A DNA stretch of 64,000 nucleotides from Deltaproteobacteria bacterium HGW-Deltaproteobacteria-8 (GTDB lineage Bacteria > Desulfobacterota > Desulfovibrionia > Desulfovibrionales > Desulfovibrionaceae), in the NCBI GenBank assembly GCA_002840405.1, contig PHAR01000003.1, positions 127,946 through 191,945 on the forward strand, read 5' to 3'. The notes under the pieces are model-generated. The model made no database searches. It was given only the letters and a program-made list of their open reading frames with translations, and had not been told where the DNA came from. This document shows positions 8,038 through 16,318 of the stretch, piece after piece. The translations under genes were made by a program, and so were the position numbers. Each line of letters starts with the position of its first letter. The stretch's first letter is position 1.

Positions 8038-11000
8038 TCATTTCGCAATATTTGGCGGAAAGCAGATGCACACCTCAACCCCTGGAGAGTCTGGCGGGGG
8101 GCTGTTCAATATCTCCAGCTTTCCGTTCAACTGGTGGGTGATCAGGCCGTGCATGAGCTTCATGCCCAGGGACTGCGCCTGTGTGGGCTCCAGCCCTTCG
8201 GGCAGGCCCGGCCCGTCGTCGCGCACCAGGATGCACACCATGCCCTCTGGAGTATGCCCGGCGCGGATGAACACCTGCCCGGCCCGGCCATCGGGGCAGG
8301 CGTGCTTGAAGACGTTGGTCAGGGCCTCGTTCAGGGCCAGACCCAACGGCACGGCCTGGTCCAGGGCCAGGGCCAGGGTCGAAAGCTCAACCAGCAGCGT
8401 CAGGCTCAAATTACCGGAATACACCTCGCGCAGATGGTGGAACAGCGCGCGCACAAAGCGCTCCAGGCTGATGCCCCCGCCGCTGTTCGCGCCCTGCAGC
8501 TGTGCATGGATCAGGCTCATGGCCTGCACCTTGCCGCGCAGCTCCGCCAGGCTCAGGCGGGCCTCCGGGCTGCCCAGCCGCCGCCCGGCCATGTCCATGA
8601 GCGAGGAGATGACCTGCAGGTTGTTCTTCACGCGGTGGTGCACCTCGTGCAGCAGGGCCTCCTTTTCCCGCAGCGACTCGCGGATGCGCTCCGCGTCGCG
8701 CCGGGTGCGCACCTCGCGCCACATGCCGTCCAGGAGCAGGGTGATCTGCAGCGTGTCTTCCGGCACGTAGGGCACCTCCTTGCCCATGAGTGCCAGCACG
8801 GACACCGGCCGCTGGCCCTCCAGCGCGGGCACGCCGAGGAAGCGCGTCACTGCCGGGTGTCCCGGTGGGATGTGGTGCGCGCACTCGGAGAAATCGTTGA
8901 TCAACAGGGGCAGGCCGCTTTGCAGCACCGTGACCCAGGGCAGCGGCCCGCTGGCCGGAAAGCTCGGCACCTGCCTGTCGACCATAAAGCCGCAGGTCTC
9001 CCAGGCCCTGGGCACCAGGCTTTGCCCGTCCTCGCTGACGAAGAACAGCAGACCGGCGGAGCTCTCGGTGAGCCGGATGGCTTCGTGCAGGGTAAAGGCC
9101 GCCAGCTGGTGTTCCGTGGCCGGGTTGAGGCGCGAGAGCTCAAACAGGGCCTCGAACCGGGCCTGGTTCCGCCTGAGCTCGTGCTCCATGCGCGCGCGTT
9201 CGGTCAGGTCCACCACGCCGCACACCAGCCCCTCGAAGCTGCCCTGCTTCTCCATGATGGGCGAGGAGACCACATGCGCCGGGAACCTTGTCCCGTCCTT
9301 GCGGACGAGCACGTAGTCCGTGGCCCCGGCGTGGCCGGCCTCAAGGTCCGGGAAACGGCTTTCAGCCACGTGGCACTGCGGCCACTCCAGCACATCCACG
9401 GGCGTCATGTTCATGAGCTCGGCCGTGGCATAGCCGAGCATGGTGCACAAACGCTCGTTGACAAAGGTGGTGCGGCGGTTCGCGTCCACGGCCCAGACGC
9501 CCTCGTGCATGGACTCCAGGAGCTTGCGCGAGAGGCGCTCGCTGCGCAGCAGCGCCTCCTCGGCCTCCTTGCGCCCGGTGATGTCCGTATGCGCCCCGGC
9601 CATGCGCACCACCCGGCCTGTGCCGTCGGCCAGGGCCGTCCCGCGCCCGAAGATCCAGCGGTACGAGCCGTCCTTGTGGCGCAGGCGGTACTCCACCTGG
9701 AAGATGGGCACCTCGCCCCTGCTGCAGCTCTCGTTGGCGGCCATGACCCGGCTCAAGTCCTCCGGGTGGATGCGCGAGACCCACTCCTCGGCATCGTGCC
9801 GCAGTTCGTCCGGTTCGTAGCCGAGGATCTCCTTCCAGCGGTCCGAGTAGTAGACCTTGTCCTCGACCAGATCCCAGTCCCAGATGCCGTCGTTGGCGCC
9901 CTGGAGGGCCAGGGCGTAGCGCGCCTCGCTGGTGCGCAGGGCCTCCTCGGCGGCCTTGCGCTCGGTGATGTCGACGAACATGGCGAAGGCGCCGCCAAAG
10001 CGCCCCGAATAGTCCCGCAGGGGCTTGGCCGAAGCCAGGGTCCACAGGACCGTGCCGTTCTTGCGCAGGAAACGGCGCTCGTAAATCTCCTCCTGTCCCG
10101 CGCGGCGCAGCTCCATCCGCCGGACGTGGGGCTCCAGGTCCTCCGGAAAGAGGAATTCCATGGTCCTGACGCCCAGCATCTCCTCGACCGTGTAGCCAAG
10201 CATCCTGGCCATGGCGGCGTTGACAAAGGTGGCGCGCTGCTCCGCGTCCACAGCCCAGATGCCCTCGCTGGCGGTTTCAACGATGAGCCGGAAGCGCTCC
10301 TCGCTCTCCCGCAGGGCTTCTGCAGCCTGCTTTTGTTTGGTGATGTCGATGCTGATGCCGATGAGGCCGAGGACTTCCGCGCCATCGCGGATGGGCGCCA
10401 GAATGTTGTGAACGTCGCGTCTCTCGCCGTTCTTGCCGGTGCAGGTGCGCTCCTCGGAAATCATCTCTCCCGCCAGCACCCGGCGGTTGGTGGACCGCCA
10501 GAGCTCCATGGTCTGGTCGTCGAACAGCGGCTGCCGCACCGCGCCCTGCCTGAGGTCGCCCCAGAGGCGGAGGGACTCCTCGCTCTGCATGATGATGCGC
10601 TGGCGCAGGTCGCGCGCCCAGAAATCAAAGGGCAGGTTGCGCAGCATGGCCTCGAGCAGGGCCTCGTTCTTGCGCAGGGCGTCCTCGGCGCGCTTCTGGT
10701 CGCTGATGTCGCGCACCACGGCCCAGAGCCGCTGGGGCCGCCCCGGGACTTCCGCCTCCAGGTAGGAGCGCAGGGACACGGGGAACACCGTGCCGTCCTT
10801 GCCCCGGTATTCCTTCTCGTACACATCGGAGTAGCCGCGGACAAAGACCTGCTCCGCCAGGATGCGGGCCTCGGCGTCATGCCAGCGCTCCGGGGTGATG
10901 TCGTGGTAGGTGAGCCTGGCGATCTCCTCGTCCGTGTAGCCCAGCATGTCGCGGAAGGCATTGTTGTGCTCCACGTAGACGCCGTCCATGTCCACGATCA

Positions 11001-12669
11001 CGAAGCCGTCGCGCATGCTCTCGTGCAGGGTGCGGTATTTGGCCTCCGAGGCGGCCAGCTCGGCCTCCAGGCGCTTGTGCTGGGTGTTGTCGAAGAGCAC
11101 CCCCTGCACCACTGCGGGCGAGCCGTCCGCCGCATGCATGAGGGTGCAGCGCAGATGCCCCCAGCGCCGCCCGCCCCATGCGTCGATGAGCTCGAACTCG
11201 TACTCCGGCCGGAGCTTCCCGCTTCTGGCCTCGGCCATCCACTCCTGCACGGTCTCGCGCCACTCCGGGGCCACGGTGCGGCCCACGGTGCCCCGCACGT
11301 CCCGGGTGAACTCCTCCGGCGGGAAGCCGAAGACCTTTTGCATGCCGGGGCTGACGTACTCGTAGCGGTTCGTATGCAGGTTGATGCGGACGACGGCCTG
11401 GTCCTGCCAGCCCTCGGCCAGTTCGCGGTAGCGTTCCTCGCTGGCGCGCAGGGCCTCGCGGGCCTCGTGCTCCTCGGTGACGTCGCGGAAGGTGAACTGC
11501 ACCACCTGGTCCTGGCCCGGCGCATGCGGACGAATCACCCCCACCTGCTGGACCCAGCGGTGCTCGCCGTTCTTGTGCACCAGCTGGAACTCATAGGCGG
11601 GCCGCACGATGCCCCGCCGAAGCTCCTCCACCCACTCCCGGGCCGTGTCCCGCCACTGTGGGGCCACCACGCGCATGCCCAGGCCAGGATCGTCGTAGAA
11701 CTCCTGGGGGGCATAGCCCAGAACGCGCTCCATGCTCGGGCTCACGTACTCGTGGCGGCTCGTGGTCAGGTTGACGCTGAGCATGACCTGGTCCGGCCAG
11801 GCCTCGATGAGATTGCGGAAATGTTCCTCGCTGGCGCGCAGGGCCTCGCGGGCCTCGTGCTCCTCGGTCTGGTCCGTGGCCACGCCCTGGAGCAGCATGT
11901 GCTCTCCATCCGGGGCGGGCACGAGAACTTGGCGCTGGCAGAGCCAGCGCAACCCGCCGTTCTTGTCCACGACCTGGAATTCATACTCGTCGGGCACGCG
12001 GCCCTGGGCGATCTCGGCCATCCAGCCCTGCACGGTCTCGCGCCAGGCCGGCGCGATGCAGCGCAGCAGCGTGCCCGCGTCGGCATAGAAGTCCTGGGGG
12101 GTGACGCCGAAGATCCGCTTCACGCTGGGGCTGATGTATTCGTAGCGGACCTCGGGGAAGCGCAGGGAGAAGAAGATGTCGCGGGAATTCTCGGCCAGGA
12201 AGCGGAAGCGCGCCTCCCTTTCCTTCAGAACCCGCCGGGCCTCGCTCTGTTCGGAGACGTCGCGGGCGTTGCCTATGAGCGTGTGCGGCACCCCGTCTGG
12301 GTCGCGCAGCACGCTGTAGAAATCCTGGATGACGCGCCAGCCGCCGTTCGGGGTGCGCAGGCGGTAGCAGGCGGGATTCTCCGGCAGGTCGGCGTCGCTT
12401 CGCGAGGCCACAATGGCGCGCATGGTCCCGGCCACTTCCAGGTAGTCGTCTGGGTGCACGTAGGACAGGTATTCGGCGAATTCGAAGGGCCGGTTCAGGA
12501 AGTCCTCGGGCAGGCCCATGCGCTGGGCAAAGGCGGGCGTGGCATAGAGCATGCGCACCGGGCAAAGCGCCACGGCGTACAAGACGTCTTGCGAAGACTC
12601 AAGCAGGCGCCGGAGGATGTCTGTGGGGAGCGGGATGCCGCCAGCCCCTACCACTGCGTCCTGCGCCAT
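8038..12669 (-). CDS. Cytoplasmic multi-PAS sensor histidine kinase (nine PAS, GAF, HisKA_2)
   Basis: A 1543-residue soluble kinase. I count nine consecutive PAS modules, each ending in a PAC-like segment followed by a short helical linker of the EALRASEE type. After these come a GAF-like domain (about 1150-1320) and a C-terminal kinase core. The kinase core has the HisKA_2 phospho-acceptor region EVHHRVKNNLQVISSLMDM and an ATPase domain with LNEALTNVFKHA (N box) and VRDDGPGLPEG (G1 box). HisKA_2 kinases usually act on stand-alone receivers. No membrane helix is present, so signals are internal (redox, oxygen, haem or flavin are typical PAS inputs). The ATG at 12669 has GGAGGA upstream; the frame is open 36 codons further. 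PAS modules 2-4 are close repeats of each other. The cognate regulator is not adjacent. Confidence 0.92.
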   Translation of the reverse strand: MAQDAVVGAGGIPLPTDILRRLLESSQDVLYAVALCPVRMLYATPAFAQRMGLPEDFLNRPFEFAEYLSYVHPDDYLEVAGTMRAIVASRSDADLPENPACYRLRTPNGGWRVIQDFYSVLRDPDGVPHTLIGNARDVSEQSEARRVLKEREARFRFLAENSRDIFFSLRFPEVRYEYISPSVKRIFGVTPQDFYADAGTLLRCIAPAWRETVQGWMAEIAQGRVPDEYEFQVVDKNGGLRWLCQRQVLVPAPDGEHMLLQGVATDQTEEHEAREALRASEEHFRNLIEAWPDQVMLSVNLTTSRHEYVSPSMERVLGYAPQEFYDDPGLGMRVVAPQWRDTAREWVEELRRGIVRPAYEFQLVHKNGEHRWVQQVGVIRPHAPGQDQVVQFTFRDVTEEHEAREALRASEERYRELAEGWQDQAVVRINLHTNRYEYVSPGMQKVFGFPPEEFTRDVRGTVGRTVAPEWRETVQEWMAEARSGKLRPEYEFELIDAWGGRRWGHLRCTLMHAADGSPAVVQGVLFDNTQHKRLEAELAASEAKYRTLHESMRDGFVIVDMDGVYVEHNNAFRDMLGYTDEEIARLTYHDITPERWHDAEARILAEQVFVRGYSDVYEKEYRGKDGTVFPVSLRSYLEAEVPGRPQRLWAVVRDISDQKRAEDALRKNEALLEAMLRNLPFDFWARDLRQRIIMQSEESLRLWGDLRQGAVRQPLFDDQTMELWRSTNRRVLAGEMISEERTCTGKNGERRDVHNILAPIRDGAEVLGLIGISIDITKQKQAAEALRESEERFRLIVETASEGIWAVDAEQRATFVNAAMARMLGYTVEEMLGVRTMEFLFPEDLEPHVRRMELRRAGQEEIYERRFLRKNGTVLWTLASAKPLRDYSGRFGGAFAMFVDITERKAAEEALRTSEARYALALQGANDGIWDWDLVEDKVYYSDRWKEILGYEPDELRHDAEEWVSRIHPEDLSRVMAANESCSRGEVPIFQVEYRLRHKDGSYRWIFGRGTALADGTGRVVRMAGAHTDITGRKEAEEALLRSERLSRKLLESMHEGVWAVDANRRTTFVNERLCTMLGYATAELMNMTPVDVLEWPQCHVAESRFPDLEAGHAGATDYVLVRKDGTRFPAHVVSSPIMEKQGSFEGLVCGVVDLTERARMEHELRRNQARFEALFELSRLNPATEHQLAAFTLHEAIRLTESSAGLLFFVSEDGQSLVPRAWETCGFMVDRQVPSFPASGPLPWVTVLQSGLPLLINDFSECAHHIPPGHPAVTRFLGVPALEGQRPVSVLALMGKEVPYVPEDTLQITLLLDGMWREVRTRRDAERIRESLREKEALLHEVHHRVKNNLQVISSLMDMAGRRLGSPEARLSLAELRGKVQAMSLIHAQLQGANSGGGISLERFVRALFHHLREVYSGNLSLTLLVELSTLALALDQAVPLGLALNEALTNVFKHACPDGRAGQVFIRAGHTPEGMVCILVRDDGPGLPEGLEPTQAQSLGMKLMHGLITHQLNGKLEILNSPPPDSPGVEVCICFPPNIAK
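11433..11478. repeat. 46-bp direct repeat inside the PAS kinase (second copy 11823-11868)
   Basis: The two 46-bp copies are identical and 390 bp (130 codons) apart, in frame. They encode the linker between successive PAS domains, read on the minus strand as TEEHEAREALRASEE, and mark a recent unit duplication. Confidence 0.8.
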
Positions 12670-12770
12670 GCTCGTCCTCCGCGTGATTGTGTCTGTCAGG
12701 CTTGAAATGTAGCATACCCGGCGACGGTTTGCACCCGTCTGGAAAGGCGTTGCCCCCCGCATTTTTCTCC

Positions 12771-12798
12771 TTGACACGTTCGGACATGTACGGCTAAA
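12771..12798 (+). promoter_or_regulatory. Promoter of the tRNA-Lys/tRNA-Glu unit
   Basis: TTGACA at 12771-12776 and a weak -10 (GCTAAA, 12793-12798) with a 16-base spacer lie 16 bases before the first tRNA base. The position and the strong -35 support the call; the -10 is poor. Confidence 0.5.
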
Positions 12799-12814
12799 AG
12801 AGCCTTCCTTCGGG

Positions 12815-12890
12815 GGGCCGTTAACTCAGTTGGTAGAGTATATCACTTTTAATGATAGAGTCGATGGTTCGAGTCCATCACGGCCCACCA
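12815..12890 (+). tRNA. tRNA-Lys (anticodon TTT)
   Basis: A complete 76-nt cloverleaf. Acceptor GGGCCGT pairs with ACGGCCC, the D-stem is ACTC/GAGT, and the anticodon stem TATCA/TGATA holds loop CTTTTAA with anticodon TTT at 12848-12850. The T-stem is GATGG/CCATC with loop TTCGAGT, and CCA is encoded. It is 12 bases upstream of tRNA-Glu and probably shares its transcript. Confidence 0.96.
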
Positions 12891-12902
12891 AAGACTCTGA
12901 AT

Positions 12903-12978
12903 GTCCCCATCGTCTAGTGGCCTAGGACGCTGGCCTCTCACGCCGGTAACAGGGGTTCGAACCCCCTTGGGGACGCCA
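12903..12978 (+). tRNA. tRNA-Glu (anticodon CTC)
   Basis: A complete 76-nt tRNA. Acceptor GTCCCCA pairs with TGGGGAC and CCA is encoded. The anticodon arm CTGGC/GCCGG holds loop CTCTCAC with anticodon CTC at 12937-12939. From 12934 onward the gene is duplicated exactly at 26102-26149, which makes it the likely integration target of the block to its right. Confidence 0.96.
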
Positions 12979-12981
12979 CAA
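12934..12981 (+). repeat. Left copy of a 48-bp tRNA-Glu 3'-end direct repeat (candidate attL)
   Basis: These 48 bases, from the anticodon arm of tRNA-Glu to three bases past its CCA, recur without mismatch at 26102-26149 in the same orientation. A 3'-terminal tRNA segment repeated downstream is the usual trace of tyrosine-recombinase integration. Confidence 0.85.
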
Positions 12982-12987
12982 AAAATC

Positions 12988-13019
12988 AAGGACTTAGGAG
13001 AAATCCCAAGTCCTTTTTT
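12988..13019 (+). terminator. Intrinsic terminator of the tRNA unit
   Basis: AAGGACTT pairs with AAGTCCTT, with an inner GGA/TCC closing a GAAA tetraloop (13000-13003), followed by six Ts. The terminator at 26156-26187 has the same apical part and a different, still perfectly paired, lower stem. Confidence 0.85.
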
Positions 13020-13200
13020 GTTTGCCATACGCATCTTGCCCGCCCCTCAATTCGAGCCCAGGCCCAAAATACATAGGGCATCTCCCCAAAATTTGGGCCG
13101 GCAGGCGCTGATTCTGCTCCACGGGCCTTGTTCCGGGCGCGGTTTCAGGCGCGACAGGCTCAAGGCCTTCAGGCGGAAGAGTGGCTCCGCCCCTGTTTTT

Positions 13201-13257
13201 GCCTCAGAGCTGTTTCCAGTCCTCAGGCTTTGGCGCGGGCTTGCCGCCCGTGGCGAA
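13201..13257. repeat. 57-bp dispersed repeat, copy 1
   Basis: Matches 27325-27381 at 56 of 57 positions in the same orientation. It encodes the C-terminal tail FATGGKPAPKPEDWKQL and stop of two otherwise different small genes on the minus strand. Confidence 0.85.
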
Positions 13258-13437
13258 GTCGCACCACATGCCCGTGTCAGTGTTGACACTGAGCGACTTG
13301 CCGGGGCCTCCCGTGAGGTCACCGCACACGTACTCATGGCCATGTTGGCGACCACCAGGCAGCAAGGACTCCAGCAGGCCAAGTCCGCTTGCATGGGCAA
13401 CTGCATTCACATCATCAAAACTAGGGGATGTTGCCAT
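13204..13437 (-). CDS. Phage/plasmid primase-like zinc-binding fragment
   Basis: A 77-residue protein. Its core, HEYVCGDLTGGPGKSLSVNTDTG followed by MWCDFATG, resembles the N-terminal zinc-binding segment of phage and plasmid primases, where a similar motif is followed by a TOPRIM or primase-polymerase domain. Here the protein stops 17 residues later with GGKPAPKPEDWKQL, so it is a remnant or a stand-alone derivative. The ATG (13435-13437) is preceded by AAGGAGA at good spacing, so translation is plausible. The same C-terminal tail, encoded by nearly the same DNA, ends an unrelated small protein at 27328-27540. It lies just inside the left end of the proposed island. Confidence 0.6.
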   Translation of the reverse strand: MATSPSFDDVNAVAHASGLGLLESLLPGGRQHGHEYVCGDLTGGPGKSLSVNTDTGMWCDFATGGKPAPKPEDWKQL

Positions 13438-14159
13438 GGGGCATCTCCTTCGCATGTTCTTTCAGCCCTCTTTTCAAGATACTACCTCCGCCGTGGAGGT
13501 CCAGGCTCAAATAGGAATTGATCTGGACGGGATTCGCTCTGGCAGTGTTGCGGTATCCATTTGTGGTGTTCGGCCTCAGGCAATGCGAACGGCCCGTCCA
13601 GAGAGCAACGGGCTGTTCGGTTTCTTGGAGAAAACAATGCAATTTCAGTCAAATACTTAATTGAGAGGCGCTGGCCATATTCAGGCAAGCCCCCCCGTGT
13701 CACCATATTTAGTTGTCAAAGATCAGTGCGAGTTCACTCGAGGAAAGAATCACGGTGTTCTCCCCGGACTCGGGCGTTCGCTTTCGGGCGCACAACATAA
13801 TGGGAGATGTGGCGGAAAAGTTAAGTGCCTGGGGCCGATTTCTGGCCATAAGACTGCTTGTGCTCGGTCTGGCGCATGGATAAAAACGCCTGGAAGCATT
13901 GCAAGAGAGGGCTTTTCTGGGCGGCAAAGTTTTTCACTTGAACCATAAATTTGAGCGCGGAGGAGGTTAACTTCCTGACGCGAGGGGGGGGGCGTGAGAG
14001 CCTTGGATCAAACCTCACAAAATGGAGTGTGCCCACCAACTAGAGGGAAGGCGAAGGGCACGTCGTCCGGAGCACAGCAAAAAGCCCCACAGGCTCAGTT
14101 GAGGTGTGGGGCGTGGGGCAAGGCTTCAGGGTTTCAGGGGAGAGGGAGGTCGGCTATGT
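13438..14159. other. Gene-poor stretch at the left end of the island
   Basis: About 720 bases with only short, low-quality open frames on both strands. Base composition is less GC-rich than the flanks. I see no recognisable protein or RNA and take it as decayed DNA. Confidence 0.5.
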
Positions 14160-14395
14160 CTACCTGGGGATCCAGATCCGGAAGGTTGAGCCATGGCCCG
14201 GCTCGCTCACGGCTCCGATGCGGCCGTTGTGCTGGTTCACGGCCTTCTTGGCGATGAACAGGCCCAGGCTAGTGCCGCGCGAGCCCTTGGTGGAGAAGAA
14301 TACCGAGAGCAGGCGCGCGAGGGTGTCCGGCTGCATGCCGATGCCGTTGTCCTCGATCTCGAAGAACACTCCGCTGGCGTCGGGGCGGGCGCAGA
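14160..14395 (-). pseudogene. Histidine kinase C-terminal fragment
   Basis: The frame encodes the end of a HATPase_c domain: FFEIEDNGIGMQPDTLARL (G1 box), FFSTKGSRGTSLGLF (F and G2 boxes) and a normal C-terminus, HGSTFRIWIPR. No dimerisation domain, His box or N box remains. Upstream, at about 14396, the sequence changes abruptly to the start of an IS3-type transposase gene in another frame. The kinase was evidently cut by an insertion whose remaining part was later lost. No convincing start codon exists for the fragment. Confidence 0.75.
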
Positions 14396-14396
14396 A

Positions 14397-14566
14397 TGAA
14401 GGCGATCTGCGAATCCTTGAACCGCGACCTCTTCATGGGAAAATCCTCCGGTTCGGGGTGAGCCAAACCTAACCGGGAATTTTCTCACTTTGAATAGTCC
14501 CGTTTTCGGGAAGCAGGTCAACCATGGACTAACCCAATAGGTGGTAGAACTTCTGGGGGCAGGTCA
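14397..14566 (-). mobile_element. Left-end remnant of an IS3-family element
   Basis: The ATG at 14434-14436 begins MKRSRFKDSQIAFIL, matching the N-terminus of IS3-family OrfA proteins. About 14 codons remain before the sequence joins the kinase fragment. Upstream, the minus strand begins near 14566 with TGACCTGCCCCCAGAAG, which resembles IS3-family terminal inverted repeats (TGA start, C-run). The rest of orfA, all of orfB and the right end are missing, so the remnant cannot move by itself. Confidence 0.65.
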
Positions 14567-14581
14567 GTTCATGACTTGGCG

Positions 14582-16096
14582 TTAGCGCAGGTCAAGGGGG
14601 GCTCCCTTGAATTCCGATATTTCCGGCAGGGTATCATCACGCAATTGCCATATCCAGGCGTCCACGATCTCGGGGTCCCACTGGCGGCCTGCGCCTTCAG
14701 AGAGCACCTGCTTCGCCTGTGAAACGGTCATGGCCTCATGATAGGAACGGATCGAGGTCAATGCCTCGAACCCGTCCGCGACACTTAGTATGCGGGCAAG
14801 CAGCGGTATGTCTGCGCCGCTGCTGCCCGTCGGATAGCCTTGCCCGTTAAACCACTCGTGGTGGTGGTATACCAGAGGAACCACCTCCTCCAGACTGGAA
14901 ACGCGGGAGATGATGTCGCGGCCCACTACGGGATGGCGCTTCATAATCTCGAATTCCTCAGGGGTGAGGCCGCTGGGTTTGTTCAGGATGCCGTCGGGAA
15001 TGCCGATCTTCCCGATGTCGTGTAGGATGCCTGCCGTGCGCAGGATCTCCAAATCCCTGTCGGCCACGCCTAGCGCCTGCCCTAGCAGTGTCGCATAGCC
15101 GCTCACGCGCTCGGAATGGCCACGCGTATAGATATCCTTGGCTTCCACGGCCTGGGCGTAAGAGGTAACCACCTCCGCGCTGATGCCCCGAAAGCGCTGG
15201 CTGGAGAGGATGCTTTCCAAAAAGGGAGCGGCGTGGCCTGTGTATACATTGAGCATCCGCAAATCTTCGCGCGTGTAGGGCGTCGAGCCCTGATCCCGGC
15301 CCAGAGCCAGCACGCCATAGACTCCGCGCATGCCGACAATAGGCACCACAGCAGCGGAGCCCAGGCGCACTCCCTCGCGCAGATCCTCGACGCGCTTGCC
15401 CATCTGGGGTCCCAGCACCATGGCCCCGCACTGCCCGAGCACCAGAGCGACCTTCTCCAGCAGCCAGCTCCGGGTCTGCGGGCACTCGCGGAAGCTTGGC
15501 CCCCAGAGAAACAGCGGCGAGAGCGCCCCGGCTTGGCCTGAGCAGCTGAAAAGAGCCATGGCCTGCGGCGCCAGCGTGCGCTGCACTTGGGTAAGCAACA
15601 CCTTGAAGACCTCTGCACTGTCATTTTGGCCGCGCAGGCGTTCGGAAAAGGACTCGATCTCCCGCACCCGCCCGCCCTTGCTTCGCAGACAGGAGCCGCT
15701 GGCCAACTCCAGGGCGATCTTCTTGAACAGTTGGAGCATGTCGAAGGGTTTGAGCAGATAGTCGGCAGCGCCGAGTTTCAGGCAGTTCACCGCGCTTTCG
15801 ATGGTGCCGTAGCCGGTGAGGAAAATGACTGCCGGGCTCAGGCCGCGCAAGGTGATCTCACGCAGCATCTCCTCACCGCCCAAGCGCGGCATCTTGAGAT
15901 CGGAGAGCACGAGATCCACCGCGTTGCCTTCCAAGACGAGGAGCGCGTCCTCGCCGTTTGCAGCGGTCAGGACGGCGTAGCCTTGCATGCCAAGGGCCTC
16001 AGCATAGGCCTCGCGCAGGGCGGGTTCGTCCTCGACTATGAGAATGTGCCGCGTGTCAGGGGGGGGCATGGCAGTGTGCGGCGGAGTCACCGGCAT
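14582..16096 (-). CDS. Response regulator with GAF-like and HD-GYP output (c-di-GMP phosphodiesterase)
   Basis: A protein of about 504 residues. The N-terminal receiver has HILIVEDEPALREAY, phospho-acceptor Asp in DLVLSDLKMPRLGG and Lys in YLLKPFD. A middle GAF-like region (about 155-330) is followed by an HD-GYP domain: RGHSERVSGYA, HDIGK, and HHHEWFNGQGYPTG. HD-GYP enzymes hydrolyse c-di-GMP; the usual Asp of HHExxDGxGYP is Asn here, which is seen in some members. The start is uncertain: the ATG at 16096 is used, but in-frame alternatives lie at 16135 and 16069 and none has a well-spaced ribosome site. It is divergent from the HDOD-kinase gene, about 220 bases away. Confidence 0.88.
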   Translation of the reverse strand: MPVTPPHTAMPPPDTRHILIVEDEPALREAYAEALGMQGYAVLTAANGEDALLVLEGNAVDLVLSDLKMPRLGGEEMLREITLRGLSPAVIFLTGYGTIESAVNCLKLGAADYLLKPFDMLQLFKKIALELASGSCLRSKGGRVREIESFSERLRGQNDSAEVFKVLLTQVQRTLAPQAMALFSCSGQAGALSPLFLWGPSFRECPQTRSWLLEKVALVLGQCGAMVLGPQMGKRVEDLREGVRLGSAAVVPIVGMRGVYGVLALGRDQGSTPYTREDLRMLNVYTGHAAPFLESILSSQRFRGISAEVVTSYAQAVEAKDIYTRGHSERVSGYATLLGQALGVADRDLEILRTAGILHDIGKIGIPDGILNKPSGLTPEEFEIMKRHPVVGRDIISRVSSLEEVVPLVYHHHEWFNGQGYPTGSSGADIPLLARILSVADGFEALTSIRSYHEAMTVSQAKQVLSEGAGRQWDPEIVDAWIWQLRDDTLPEISEFKGAPLDLR

Positions 16097-16318
16097 CTCC
16101 TCTGCGTGGGGCAGGCGTATGCCGTGCGGACGCATCGCATCATGCGGCGTCAACGGCCATTGGTTTCGAGAACTACAGGAGGAAGGATGCCAACGCAAGC
16201 TCTGCTGGCGCATCCAGGCTAGGGCACTTGATTATTCTTCCATATTCACCGTAGAGAGGGGCACACGGATGGGTTGGACAGCACGCCGCCCTGTCGCAGG
16301 CAAGCACCGGAGATGCGG

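Noticed and set aside
8035-12705. A very long open frame (over 1500 codons) on the plus strand opposite the PAS kinase
   Set aside because: It is the GC-rich shadow of the kinase gene: its translation is His/Gln/Ala/Leu-rich with no recognisable domain, while the minus strand shows clear PAS and kinase motifs.
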